A stretch of 6,319 bases of DNA from an uncultured delta proteobacterium (GTDB taxonomy: Bacteria > Myxococcota_A > Polyangia > Polyangiales > Polyangiaceae): NCBI GenBank assembly GCA_903893335.1, contig CAITLX010000230.1, positions 1-6,319 on the forward strand, read 5' to 3'. Shown piece by piece: positions 1 to 5,330 of the stretch. The notes under the pieces were generated by a model. It saw only the letters and a list, made by a program, of their open reading frames with translations. It did not search any database and was not told where the DNA came from. Position numbers and translations under genes: made by a program. Positions within the stretch are counted from its first letter, which is position 1; each line of letters starts with the position of its first letter.

Positions 1-369
1 GGCCGAGGTGGACGGGTCGGCGTGGCCGGGGGAGCCCTGCGCCACGCTGCCGCCGAGGCCGAGGCGCACGCGGCGAATGTGGGGCGTCGCGCCCGTGTCC
101 GAGGTGCCGATCGCCCACTGCTGGTACTCGGGGCGCGCGCCGATGACGAAGCTGCACCCCTTGGGCGTGTAGTTGCCATTCGTGTCGAGGCCGCCGTCGG
201 CCGTCGCTCCACCTGCGCCGCCGCTTCCGGCCGAGCCGCCGGCGCCCGCCGACCCGCCGTTTCCGGCCGAGCCACCGGTCGCGGTGTCCGAGGTGCTCTG
301 GCAGGCGAAGAGGGCGAGCGGGGCGAGGGCGATGACGCCCATGGGGGAGAGGAGGCGAGGCTTGCGCAT
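1..369 (-). CDS. Putative outer-membrane/periplasmic lipoprotein, N-terminal part (possible phosphatase)
   Basis: The gene starts at the ATG at 369, preceded by GGAG seven bases upstream, and runs off the left edge, so 123 residues are visible. Seen: a basic N-terminus (MRKPR), a hydrophobic stretch at residues 11-22 and a lipobox LFAC with Cys23, which predict signal peptidase II processing. A low-complexity Gly/Ser/Ala linker follows at about residues 31-60, built on a GGSAG repeat and typical of myxobacterial surface lipoproteins. A folded domain begins near residue 70 (GCSFVIGARPEY). The end of the visible part, RRVRLGLGG (99-107) then ADPSTSA (117-123), resembles the opening strand of the Fn3-like domain that precedes purple acid phosphatase catalytic domains. 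That resemblance is weak and unverified, but a phosphatase would fit the phosphate-porin gene 85 nt upstream on the same strand. The lipoprotein call is solid; the function is open. Met10 is a possible alternative start, but only Met1 keeps the charged n-region and the Shine-Dalgarno. Confidence 0.75.
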   Translation of the reverse strand, partial: MRKPRLLSPMGVIALAPLALFACQSTSDTATGGSAGNGGSAGAGGSAGSGGAGGATADGGLDTNGNYTPKGCSFVIGARPEYQQWAIGTSDTGATPHIRRVRLGLGGSVAQGSPGHADPSTSA

Positions 370-376
370 GAGGAAT

Positions 377-380
377 CTCC
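377..380 (-). promoter_or_regulatory. Shine-Dalgarno of the lipoprotein gene
   Basis: On the minus strand GGAG lies seven bases before the ATG at 369. It is the best purine-rich match near the start and supports Met1 over the internal Met10. Confidence 0.55.
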
Positions 381-386
381 GGGGGT

Positions 387-476
387 GTCGTCAGAAGGCG
401 GCAGCGGCCTGCCGCGAGGTCGTCAGAAGGCGGCAGTGGCCTGCCGCGAGGTCGTCAGAAGGCGGCGGTCGCCTGC
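387..476 (-). repeat. Three-copy 32-bp tandem repeat derived from the porin gene 3' end
   Basis: Copies lie at 387-418, 419-450 and 451-476 (partial). The first two are 31/32 identical, with one C/T difference. The third, which is the porin's own last codons and stop, matches copy two at 24 of its first 26 bases. Read on the minus strand, every copy encodes QA(T/A)AAF followed by TGA. Because the unit is 32 bp, not a multiple of three, the three copies fall in three different reading frames, with TGAs beginning at 457, 425 and 393. The two intergenic copies also contain hairpins that the genic copy lacks. Confidence 0.9.
398..447 (-). other. Pair of intergenic hairpins between porin and lipoprotein genes
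   Basis: Each intergenic repeat copy contains perfect 7-bp inverted arms around a 4-nt loop: GCGGCAG/CTGCCGC at 398-404 with 409-415, and at 430-436 with 441-447. The loops differ (CGGC and TGGC on the plus strand) while the arms are identical. No T-run follows on the transcribed strand, so these are not classical intrinsic terminators. They are better candidates for mRNA 3'-end protection, REP-like stability elements or partial attenuation between the two genes. Confidence 0.5.
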
Positions 477-1693
477 AAGAGGAAGAGGTTGTTGCGAATG
501 TGTCCGGTGCACGCGTGCGTGCCGTCGCCCTGGCCCTCGAGGCAGGCCTTCGTCTCGTTGCGGATCTCGTACGAGGCCTGCAGCTTCGCGTCGTGCGCGC
601 GGCGCGCGTAGAGGTTGAGGCCGATCGTGGTGCCCTGGTAGCCCCACGTCGGGTTGGTGCCCTCGAGCTCGCGCTCGCCGATCTGCGGCTTGTCCACCTC
701 GCGCACCGGGTCGAAGCGCTGCACGCGCAGCGCGAGCTCGACGTGGTCGCGCGCGAAGGGGAGGTCGGGGAAGTAGCCGGCCTGCACGTTCCACCCGACC
801 GCGGTGACGCAGGTGCGGCCGGCGGTGGTGTCGTCGTGGAAGACCCACCCGGGCGAGCCCGCCGAGCAGGTCGGCGCGCCGGAGTCGTCGGCGTCGCGGC
901 GGCCGTACAGCTCGGCGTAGAGCGACGCGCCGCGGAAGTAGAAGGCCAGATCGGCGCCGAGGTAGGTGCGGTTGAAGTGCTTGTCCTCGAGGCGGTTGTG
1001 CATCGCGCCGACGCCGACGTTGAGCGCGGGCTTCTTGCGGTCGTCGTCGGAGCGCAGATCGCCCTCGAAGCGGGGCACGGGCGCGAAGGGGGTGGCCTCG
1101 ACGCGCGCGGCGAACAGCAGGTAATCGTCGTTGTTGTCGCGCTGGTTACGGCCCGGGTCGTTGCCGTTGAAGACGCCCGCTGCGTACGACACCTTGCCGT
1201 CCCACGCCTTGCCCTGGAGCATCACGCCGATGTCGCGGTCGACGACGAACTTCGGCGCGATGAAGTAGGCCATGTCGGGGAACTGGAGGGCCCGCGACGA
1301 CATCATGTTCTGCCGGCTGAACGGCACGCGCATCTGCCCGGCCGACGCGCCGATCTCGGGCAGCGGCTGCGCGACGAGGAAGGCGTCGTAGAGCTCGACG
1401 CCGACCGAGAGCTCGAGCTCGAACTGCGCGCGCAGCCACTCGTTGACCTTGGCCACGCCGCCGAGGCGCGCGCGTCGCAGCGTGAACGAGGGGTGCGGCT
1501 GGAGGTTGACCTCGGGGCGGGTGTCGGTCTGCTGCCACGAGAAGCGCGGCTGCACCCAGCCGTAGAGGTCGAGCGAGCGCAGCGTGTCGGCCGCCGGGTC
1601 GGGGTTGGTGAAGACCCGCACGTCGGCGCGCGAGGTGCGCGGGAGGGCGAGCGCGGCGGCGACGACGAGGCAGGCGGTGGCGGTGCGGCGCAT
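455..1693 (-). CDS. Phosphate-selective porin O/P family outer-membrane protein
   Basis: This is a 412-residue outer-membrane beta-barrel of the OprO/OprP (Porin_O_P) family, expected to form a trimeric channel for phosphate, polyphosphate or another anion. Seen: an export signal at residues 1-23 with cleavage after SRA. The family core then follows in order: a first strand around LYGWVQPRFSW (43-53), FTLRRARLGG (70-79), alternating strands to LYDAFLV (101-107), GQMRVPFSRQNMMSS (119-133), the RDIGVMLQG strand (153-161) and GVFNGNDPGRNQRDNND (173-189). The protein ends LLQATAAF; a terminal Phe is the usual BAM recognition signature. Length is normal for the family. Two cysteine pairs (276/295 and 384/395) sit in likely surface loops, which is unusual for the classical Pseudomonas members. 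The start has no strong Shine-Dalgarno. A candidate Pho box lies 50-67 nt upstream, and a lipoprotein gene follows 85 nt downstream. Substrate specificity cannot be read from sequence alone. Confidence 0.9.
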   Translation of the reverse strand: MRRTATACLVVAAALALPRTSRADVRVFTNPDPAADTLRSLDLYGWVQPRFSWQQTDTRPEVNLQPHPSFTLRRARLGGVAKVNEWLRAQFELELSVGVELYDAFLVAQPLPEIGASAGQMRVPFSRQNMMSSRALQFPDMAYFIAPKFVVDRDIGVMLQGKAWDGKVSYAAGVFNGNDPGRNQRDNNDDYLLFAARVEATPFAPVPRFEGDLRSDDDRKKPALNVGVGAMHNRLEDKHFNRTYLGADLAFYFRGASLYAELYGRRDADDSGAPTCSAGSPGWVFHDDTTAGRTCVTAVGWNVQAGYFPDLPFARDHVELALRVQRFDPVREVDKPQIGERELEGTNPTWGYQGTTIGLNLYARRAHDAKLQASYEIRNETKACLEGQGDGTHACTGHIRNNLFLLQATAAF

Positions 1694-1742
1694 GGACGGT
1701 GCCCACGCTGCGCGAGCCGCGCGGCCAGCGCGCGACGAGCGT

Positions 1743-1760
1743 GTGACAGGCGCGTGTCAT
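1743..1760 (-). promoter_or_regulatory. Candidate Pho box / TGACA-N6-TGTCA palindrome upstream of the porin
   Basis: On the minus strand ATGACAC-GCGC-CTGTCAC gives two 7-mers in the 11-bp spacing used by PhoB. The second differs from consensus CTGTCAT by one base; the first agrees with the second at 5 of 7. The same bases form an inverted repeat, TGACA (1744-1748) and TGTCA (1755-1759), so a dimeric repressor operator is an equally formal reading. The position, 50-67 nt before the porin ATG in the divergent promoter region, suits activation. I see no convincing -10 element below it. Confidence 0.4.
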
Positions 1761-1794
1761 CGAAGGGGGCGCGGCGCTGCTGCGGCGCTTCGAT
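1759..1794. repeat. Inverted repeat ATCGAAG / CTTCGAT in the divergent promoter region
   Basis: Perfect 7-bp arms at 1759-1765 and 1788-1794 flank 22 bp. The interior carries a direct repeat of GCGGCGCT (1771-1778 and 1782-1789). The arms overlap the end of the TGACA palindrome by two bases. It may be a second operator or a leader hairpin for either divergent transcript; no factor can be assigned. The rest of 1694-1902 shows no further gene. Confidence 0.3.
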
Positions 1795-1902
1795 CGCGTC
1801 CATCGGGCCGTCGGCCCCCGGCGAGGCCCACCGGGCGTGGCACGCTTGGCGAGGTCGCGCGGGCGGCTCGATGCGCCCGCTGCCCCACGATTCCGAGCCG
1901 AC

Positions 1903-2283
1903 ATGCCGTTCGCCACCGTCCAAGACGCCGCCCGGCGGTTCAGCGAGGCCGCCCTCGCGAAGGCCGCCGACCCGAGCCCGCCGCGCGCGGGCGACGCGAA
2001 CCACCGCGCGATGTCCGAGGCGTGGCTGGCGCTCGAGGCGCAGGGTGAGCCGGGAGCGTCGGCGGCGCGGGAGCTGCTCACGCTGGGCGCGCGCCCGGTC
2101 AGGTGCTGGGTCGCCGCGCAGCTGCTCGCGCTCGGCGACGCGACGATGGCGCCGCTGCTGGAGGCCGAGGCTGCGGCGGGTGGCGCGCTGCCGTTCTCGG
2201 TCGCGATGGTGCTCGCGCAGTGGAAGAAGGGGCGGCTGCGGCCCCCCTTCCGCGCCTCGGCTCCGCCCACGGACGGAGGGTGA
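1903..2283 (+). CDS. DUF2019-like helical-repeat protein
   Basis: This is a 126-residue, all-helical soluble protein of unknown function with no signal peptide or membrane segment. Seen: an N-terminal helix (about 4-20), then NHRAMSEAWLALEAQG (33-48), a helical pair ARELLTLGARPVRCWVAAQLLALG (55-78), and a C-terminal block LPFSVAMVLAQWKKGRL (96-112). This order of elements (short repeat units, an RxWxAAxxL helix, then a final xxLxxWkkGrL motif) is what I recognise from DUF2019, a small HEAT/armadillo-like family. The assignment is by eye. The ATG at 1903 is preferred over an in-frame GTG at 1837 because the domain begins here and the extra 22 residues are low-complexity Arg/Ala. Its last codons form the Shine-Dalgarno of the nitroreductase gene 3 nt downstream, so the two proteins are probably translationally coupled. 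Some small helical-repeat proteins are immunity proteins or binding partners, but nothing here demonstrates that. Confidence 0.7.
   Translation: MPFATVQDAARRFSEAALAKAADPSPPRAGDANHRAMSEAWLALEAQGEPGASAARELLTLGARPVRCWVAAQLLALGDATMAPLLEAEAAAGGALPFSVAMVLAQWKKGRLRPPFRASAPPTDGG
2275..2280 (+). promoter_or_regulatory. Shine-Dalgarno that sets the GTG start of the nitroreductase
   Basis: GGAGGG lies six bases before the GTG at 2287 and inside the final codons of the upstream gene. It is the strongest ribosome-binding site in the window. It decides the non-ATG start and indicates translational coupling. Confidence 0.75.
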
Positions 2284-2286
2284 ACG

Positions 2287-3966
2287 GTGCGCGACCCCGC
2301 CGACGCCGTCGAGCGCGTGCTCGCCTACCACGAGCGGACCAAGCACCAGCCGCACGGGTTCGCCGCGGGGCCCGGCCACCTCGACTGGGCGACGCAGCCC
2401 GACCCGTTTCGTCGCTTCGCGGGCAGCGCGCTCGTGCGGCTGCCGCTGCTGCCGCTCGCGCAGACGCCGCGCTACGGCGCGCTGTTCGAGCCCGGCGGCG
2501 TCGCGCCCCGACAGGTCACGGCGGAGACGCTGTCGCGCGTGCTGCGCGCGGCGATGGGGCTGACGGCGTGGAAGCGCGCGGGCGCGAGCCGCTGGGCGCT
2601 GCGCGCCAACCCGTCGAGCGGCAACCTCCACCCGACCGAGGCGTACCTCGTCGTCGGCGACGGCGTGGCGGGTCTCGAGGCGGGCGTCTACCACTACGCC
2701 CCCGCGCTGCACGCGCTCGAGCGCCGCGCGTGCCTCGACGCGGGCGCGACGCGCGATCTCCTCGCGCCGCTCCCGCCCGGCTCCCTGCTGCTCGCGCTGA
2801 CGTCGATCCCCTGGCGCGAGGCGTGGAAGTACGGCGAGCGCGCCCTGCGTTATTGCCTGCACGACACCGGGCACGCCGTCGCGTCGGTGCGCCTCGCGGC
2901 GGCGCTCGTCGGCTGGAGGGCGCTCGCGCTGGAGACGGTGGGCGACGACGAGATCGCGCGGCTGGTGGGCCTCGATCGCGACGACGCCGCGCACGAGGGG
3001 GAGGCCGAGGTGCCCGAGCTTTTGCTCGCCGTCGTGCCCGCCGACGCGCGGTGCGACGCGCCGGAGCTCGATGCAGCCGCGCTCGCGCGCGTCGTCGCGG
3101 GCGCGCGCTGGGAGGGCGCGGCGAACGCGCTGAGCCCCGATCACCGCGCGTGGCCCGCGGTGGAGCAGGGGGCGCACGCCTCGGCCAAGCCGCGCACGCT
3201 CCCGGCGAAGGAGCCGCGGATCGACGACGTGGCACCGCCGGCGCTCGCGGCGCTCGCCGGCGACGCGTGGCCGGCCGAGCGCGTGGTGCGCCAGCGGCGC
3301 AGCGCGGTCGGCTTCGACGCCGCGACGCCCCTCGCGCGCGACGCGTTCTTCCGCATGCTCGGGCGCACGATGCCCGGCGCGGCGCCCTTCGACGCGCTGC
3401 CTTCGCTCGAGCGACGCGCGCGCGTGCACCTCGCGCTCTTCGTGCACCGCGTGAGCGGGCTCGCGCCGGGGCTCTACCTGCTCGCGTGCGACGCGGCCGA
3501 CCTCGCCGATCTGCGCGCGGCGATGAGCGCGTCGTTCGCGTGGTCGGCCGTCGAGGGGTGCCCCGCGGGGCTGCCGCTGTTCTGCCTGGGCCACGGCGAT
3601 CTCCGCGCGCTCGCGGCGCGCGTCAGCTGCGGCCAGGCCATCGCGGCCGACGGTGCGTTCTCGCTGGGAATGCTCGCCGACGTCGAGGGAGCCCTGTCGG
3701 GAGGGCAGGCGTGGGCCTACCGGCGGCTCTTCTGGGAGGCGGGCGCCATCGGGCAGGTGCTCTACCTCGAGGCCGAGGCCGCCGGCGTACGCGGCACCGG
3801 CATCGGCTGCTACTTCGATGACGCGGTGCGCTCGCTGCTCGGGCTGCGCGACGCGCGCTGGCAGAGCCTCTACCACTTCACCGTCGGCGCTCCGCTCGAC
3901 GACGGGCGCATCGAGACCGAGCCTCCCTACGACGACGAGGGCGGGGGCGGGGGCGCGGCGCGCTGA
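2287..3966 (+). CDS. Tandem-domain SagB/ThcOx-type nitroreductase family protein
   Basis: This 559-residue cytoplasmic flavoprotein consists of two fused nitroreductase-fold halves and most resembles SagB-type FMN-dependent dehydrogenases, which in azole-peptide pathways oxidise azolines. N-half (about 1-255): a SagB-like lead-in AYHERTKHQPH (13-23), the flavin-contact loop RANPSSGNLHPTEAY (106-120), VYHYAP (134-139) and the long helix from 181 to 210. C-half (about 325-545): the nitroreductase opening VVRQRRSAVGFD (333-344), GLAPGLYLLA (391-400), SCGQAIAADGAFSLG (447-461), and the helix plus flavin-binding end WEAGAIGQVLYLEAEAAGVRGTGIG (483-507, non-contiguous key residues G486, G489, G503, G505). 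The N-half lacks an RRS opening and the C-half lacks an SSGNLHP loop, so one composite FMN site is plausible. The acidic tail ends in Gly5-Ala-Ala-Arg. The gene is coupled to the DUF2019-like gene. No YcaO or precursor peptide is visible, so the substrate is unknown. Confidence 0.85.
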   Translation: MRDPADAVERVLAYHERTKHQPHGFAAGPGHLDWATQPDPFRRFAGSALVRLPLLPLAQTPRYGALFEPGGVAPRQVTAETLSRVLRAAMGLTAWKRAGASRWALRANPSSGNLHPTEAYLVVGDGVAGLEAGVYHYAPALHALERRACLDAGATRDLLAPLPPGSLLLALTSIPWREAWKYGERALRYCLHDTGHAVASVRLAAALVGWRALALETVGDDEIARLVGLDRDDAAHEGEAEVPELLLAVVPADARCDAPELDAAALARVVAGARWEGAANALSPDHRAWPAVEQGAHASAKPRTLPAKEPRIDDVAPPALAALAGDAWPAERVVRQRRSAVGFDAATPLARDAFFRMLGRTMPGAAPFDALPSLERRARVHLALFVHRVSGLAPGLYLLACDAADLADLRAAMSASFAWSAVEGCPAGLPLFCLGHGDLRALAARVSCGQAIAADGAFSLGMLADVEGALSGGQAWAYRRLFWEAGAIGQVLYLEAEAAGVRGTGIGCYFDDAVRSLLGLRDARWQSLYHFTVGAPLDDGRIETEPPYDDEGGGGGAAR

Positions 3967-4003
3967 GCCGCGATCGCAGAGCGCGCTCGACGCCGGCGGT
4001 GCT

Positions 4004-4008
4004 AGAGG
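4004..4008 (+). promoter_or_regulatory. Shine-Dalgarno of the cupin gene
   Basis: AGAGG lies eight bases before the ATG at 4017. It lies inside the six-codon extension that an upstream in-frame GTG at 3999 would create, and so favours the ATG. Confidence 0.55.
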
Positions 4009-4016
4009 CTGCCGTC

Positions 4017-4424
4017 ATGCGCGCTCCCCTCCAGCCCCTCCTGCTCTCGCTGCTCATCGTCGCCTCCACGGCCTCCGAGGGGTGCGCCGCGCGCGCCGCG
4101 CAGGCGCCCGCCGCGAGGTGGCAGAAGGTCGCGCTCGCGGCCGTCGCCGACCAGCCGCTGCTGTCGGGCCCGCCGCAGACGCGCGGCATGCGCTCGGGGC
4201 ACGTCACGCTGAAGGCGGGCGAGGCGATGCACCGACACAGCACGAACGACAACGAGGAGCTGCTCGTCTTCCTGCACGGGCGCGCGCGGCTGCAAATCGG
4301 CGACGAGTGGGTCGAGGCCGCCGCCGGCGAGGTGCTCTACATCCCGCCGCAGACGCCCCACGAGGTGCACAACGAGGCGAGCGAGCCGCTCGAGTACCTC
4401 TACACCGTGGCGCCCGCGCGCTGA
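4017..4424 (+). CDS. Exported single-domain cupin (Cupin_2) protein
   Basis: This 135-residue protein has one double-stranded beta-helix barrel. Seen: an N-terminal export signal (PLQPLLLSLLIVA, 4-16) leading to ASEGC with Cys23. The Cys context is a poor lipobox, so either a lipoprotein or a soluble periplasmic protein is possible. Cupin motif 1 is GEAMHRHSTNDNEELLVFLHG, split here as G68, H72, H74, E81 and G88, with two extra residues between the second His and the Glu. Motif 2 is G104, P110, H115 and N119, with spacing exactly as in the family. His72, His74, Glu81 and His115 are the predicted metal ligands (Fe, Mn, Ni or Zn). Single-domain cupins serve as dioxygenases, isomerases or sensors, so the reaction cannot be named. 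The gene lies 50 nt after the nitroreductase and 51 nt before the amidohydrolase, on the same strand. Export sets it apart from its cytoplasmic neighbours, so shared transcription need not mean a shared pathway. Confidence 0.85.
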   Translation: MRAPLQPLLLSLLIVASTASEGCAARAAQAPAARWQKVALAAVADQPLLSGPPQTRGMRSGHVTLKAGEAMHRHSTNDNEELLVFLHGRARLQIGDEWVEAAAGEVLYIPPQTPHEVHNEASEPLEYLYTVAPAR

Positions 4425-4475
4425 CGGGGCCCCCGCCGCCTTTGCCGCTGCGCGCGCGCGGTGTAGTGCGGAGCG

Positions 4476-5330
4476 ATGACGATCGACGCCTGGATGCAGC
4501 ACCCGAGCCTGCGGATGATGCGCCACGAGATGTTCGCGTCGCTGCTGCGCTGGACGGGCCAGCAGGTGCCGACCGAGGAGCTCCCTATCGAGCTGACGCT
4601 CGCCGCGATGGACGCCGCGGGCGTCGAGGTCGGCGTCCTCTCGGCCTGGCATGGGCCGGAGGGGGCGCTCATCAGCAACGACGAGGTCGCGGCGTGCGTC
4701 GCGCGGGCGCCGACGCGCTTCGCGGGCGTCGCGTCGGTCGATCTGCGGCGGCCCGTCGAGGCCGTGCGCGAGCTGCGCCGCTGCGTGAAGGAGCTCGGCT
4801 TCAAGGGGCTGCGGATGCTGCCCTGGCTCTGGGGCCTGCCCCCCAACGACCGGCGCTACTACCCGCTGTACGCCGAGTGCGTCGAGCTCGGCGTGCCGTT
4901 CTGCACGCAGGCGGGGCACGCCGGGCCGCTGCGCTCGTCCGAGCCGGGCCGGCCGATCCCGTACCTCGACGACGTCGCGCTCGACTTCCCCGACCTCGTC
5001 ATCGTCGCGGGCCACATCGGCTACCCGTGGACCGAGGAGATGATCGCCCTCGCGCGCAAGTACCCCAACGTGCACATCGACACGTCGGCGTACACGGCCC
5101 GGCGCTACCCCGAAGAGCTCGTGCGCTACCTGCGCGGCAGCGGTCGCAAGAAGGTGCTCTTCGGCTCGAACTACCCGATGATCACCCCCTCGATGGCGCT
5201 CGAGGATCTCGCGGCGCTCGGCCTCGACGACGACGCGAGCGCGCTGTTCCTCGACGGCAACGCGCGAAGGGTGTTCGCGCTCGACCGGCGCGCTCAGGGC
5301 GCTGAGAGCGTCGCGACCGCGGCCGGGTAG
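4476..5330 (+). CDS. Amidohydrolase_2 family protein with altered metal-site residues
   Basis: This 284-residue cytoplasmic TIM-barrel protein is related to ACMSD-type decarboxylases and metal-dependent hydrolases. Seen: MTIDAWMQHP at the start, ELTLAAMDAAGVEVGVLSAW (39-58, barrel strand after helix), RFAGVASVDLRRP (81-93), GFKGLRMLPWLWG (108-120), YPLYAECVELGVPFCTQAGH (129-148), LVIVAGHIGYPW (174-185), VHIDTSAY (199-206), KVLFGSNYPM (226-235) and DGNARRVFAL (260-269). His148 and His180 match conserved family histidines. The usual D-x-H-x-H is D4-A-W6-M-Q8, and the usual Asp of FGSDYP is Asn232, so catalysis or metal binding differs from the standard type. GGAG lies only two bases before the ATG. 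The last residues after about 270 lie beyond the usual family end, and the final 37 bp overlap the opposing gene. The likely role is a decarboxylase or lactonase-like enzyme; the substrate is unknown. Confidence 0.85.
   Translation: MTIDAWMQHPSLRMMRHEMFASLLRWTGQQVPTEELPIELTLAAMDAAGVEVGVLSAWHGPEGALISNDEVAACVARAPTRFAGVASVDLRRPVEAVRELRRCVKELGFKGLRMLPWLWGLPPNDRRYYPLYAECVELGVPFCTQAGHAGPLRSSEPGRPIPYLDDVALDFPDLVIVAGHIGYPWTEEMIALARKYPNVHIDTSAYTARRYPEELVRYLRGSGRKKVLFGSNYPMITPSMALEDLAALGLDDDASALFLDGNARRVFALDRRAQGAESVATAAG

Noticed and set aside
225..273. 36-bp-spaced direct repeat TTCCGGCCGAGCC in the lipoprotein gene
   Set aside because: It is explained by the repeated GGSAG codons of the linker and is not an independent DNA element.
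1837..1902. Upstream in-frame GTG start for the DUF2019-like protein
   Set aside because: The added 22 residues are Arg/Ala-rich and unlike a domain start. It would also occupy most of the space available for promoters.
173..2563. A 796-codon plus-strand open frame, and similar long frames at 1303-3876 (minus), 2103-3821 (plus), 3653-5305 (plus) and 4002-6080 (minus)
   Set aside because: Their products are Arg/Ala/Pro-rich with no domain, and they run antisense or out of frame across genes with clear families. They are the expected shadow of very high GC.
3939..3953. G-run GGGCGGGGGCGGGGG as a G-quadruplex
   Set aside because: There are only three runs of three or more G, and the tract simply encodes the Gly-rich tail of the nitroreductase. 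Slippage is possible but unsupported.
3970..3988. Palindromes GCGATCGC and GAGCGCGCTC after the nitroreductase
   Set aside because: They are short, loopless and expected by chance at this GC content; no regulatory role can be argued.
3999..4016. Upstream in-frame GTG start for the cupin
   Set aside because: The Shine-Dalgarno AGAGG lies within this extension and fits the ATG at 4017, which also begins a proper signal peptide.
4413..4461. CCGCGCGC / GCGCGCGG stem around the cupin stop as a terminator, and the CG tract as Z-DNA
   Set aside because: The loop would be over 30 nt with no T-run, and alternating CG is common in this base composition.
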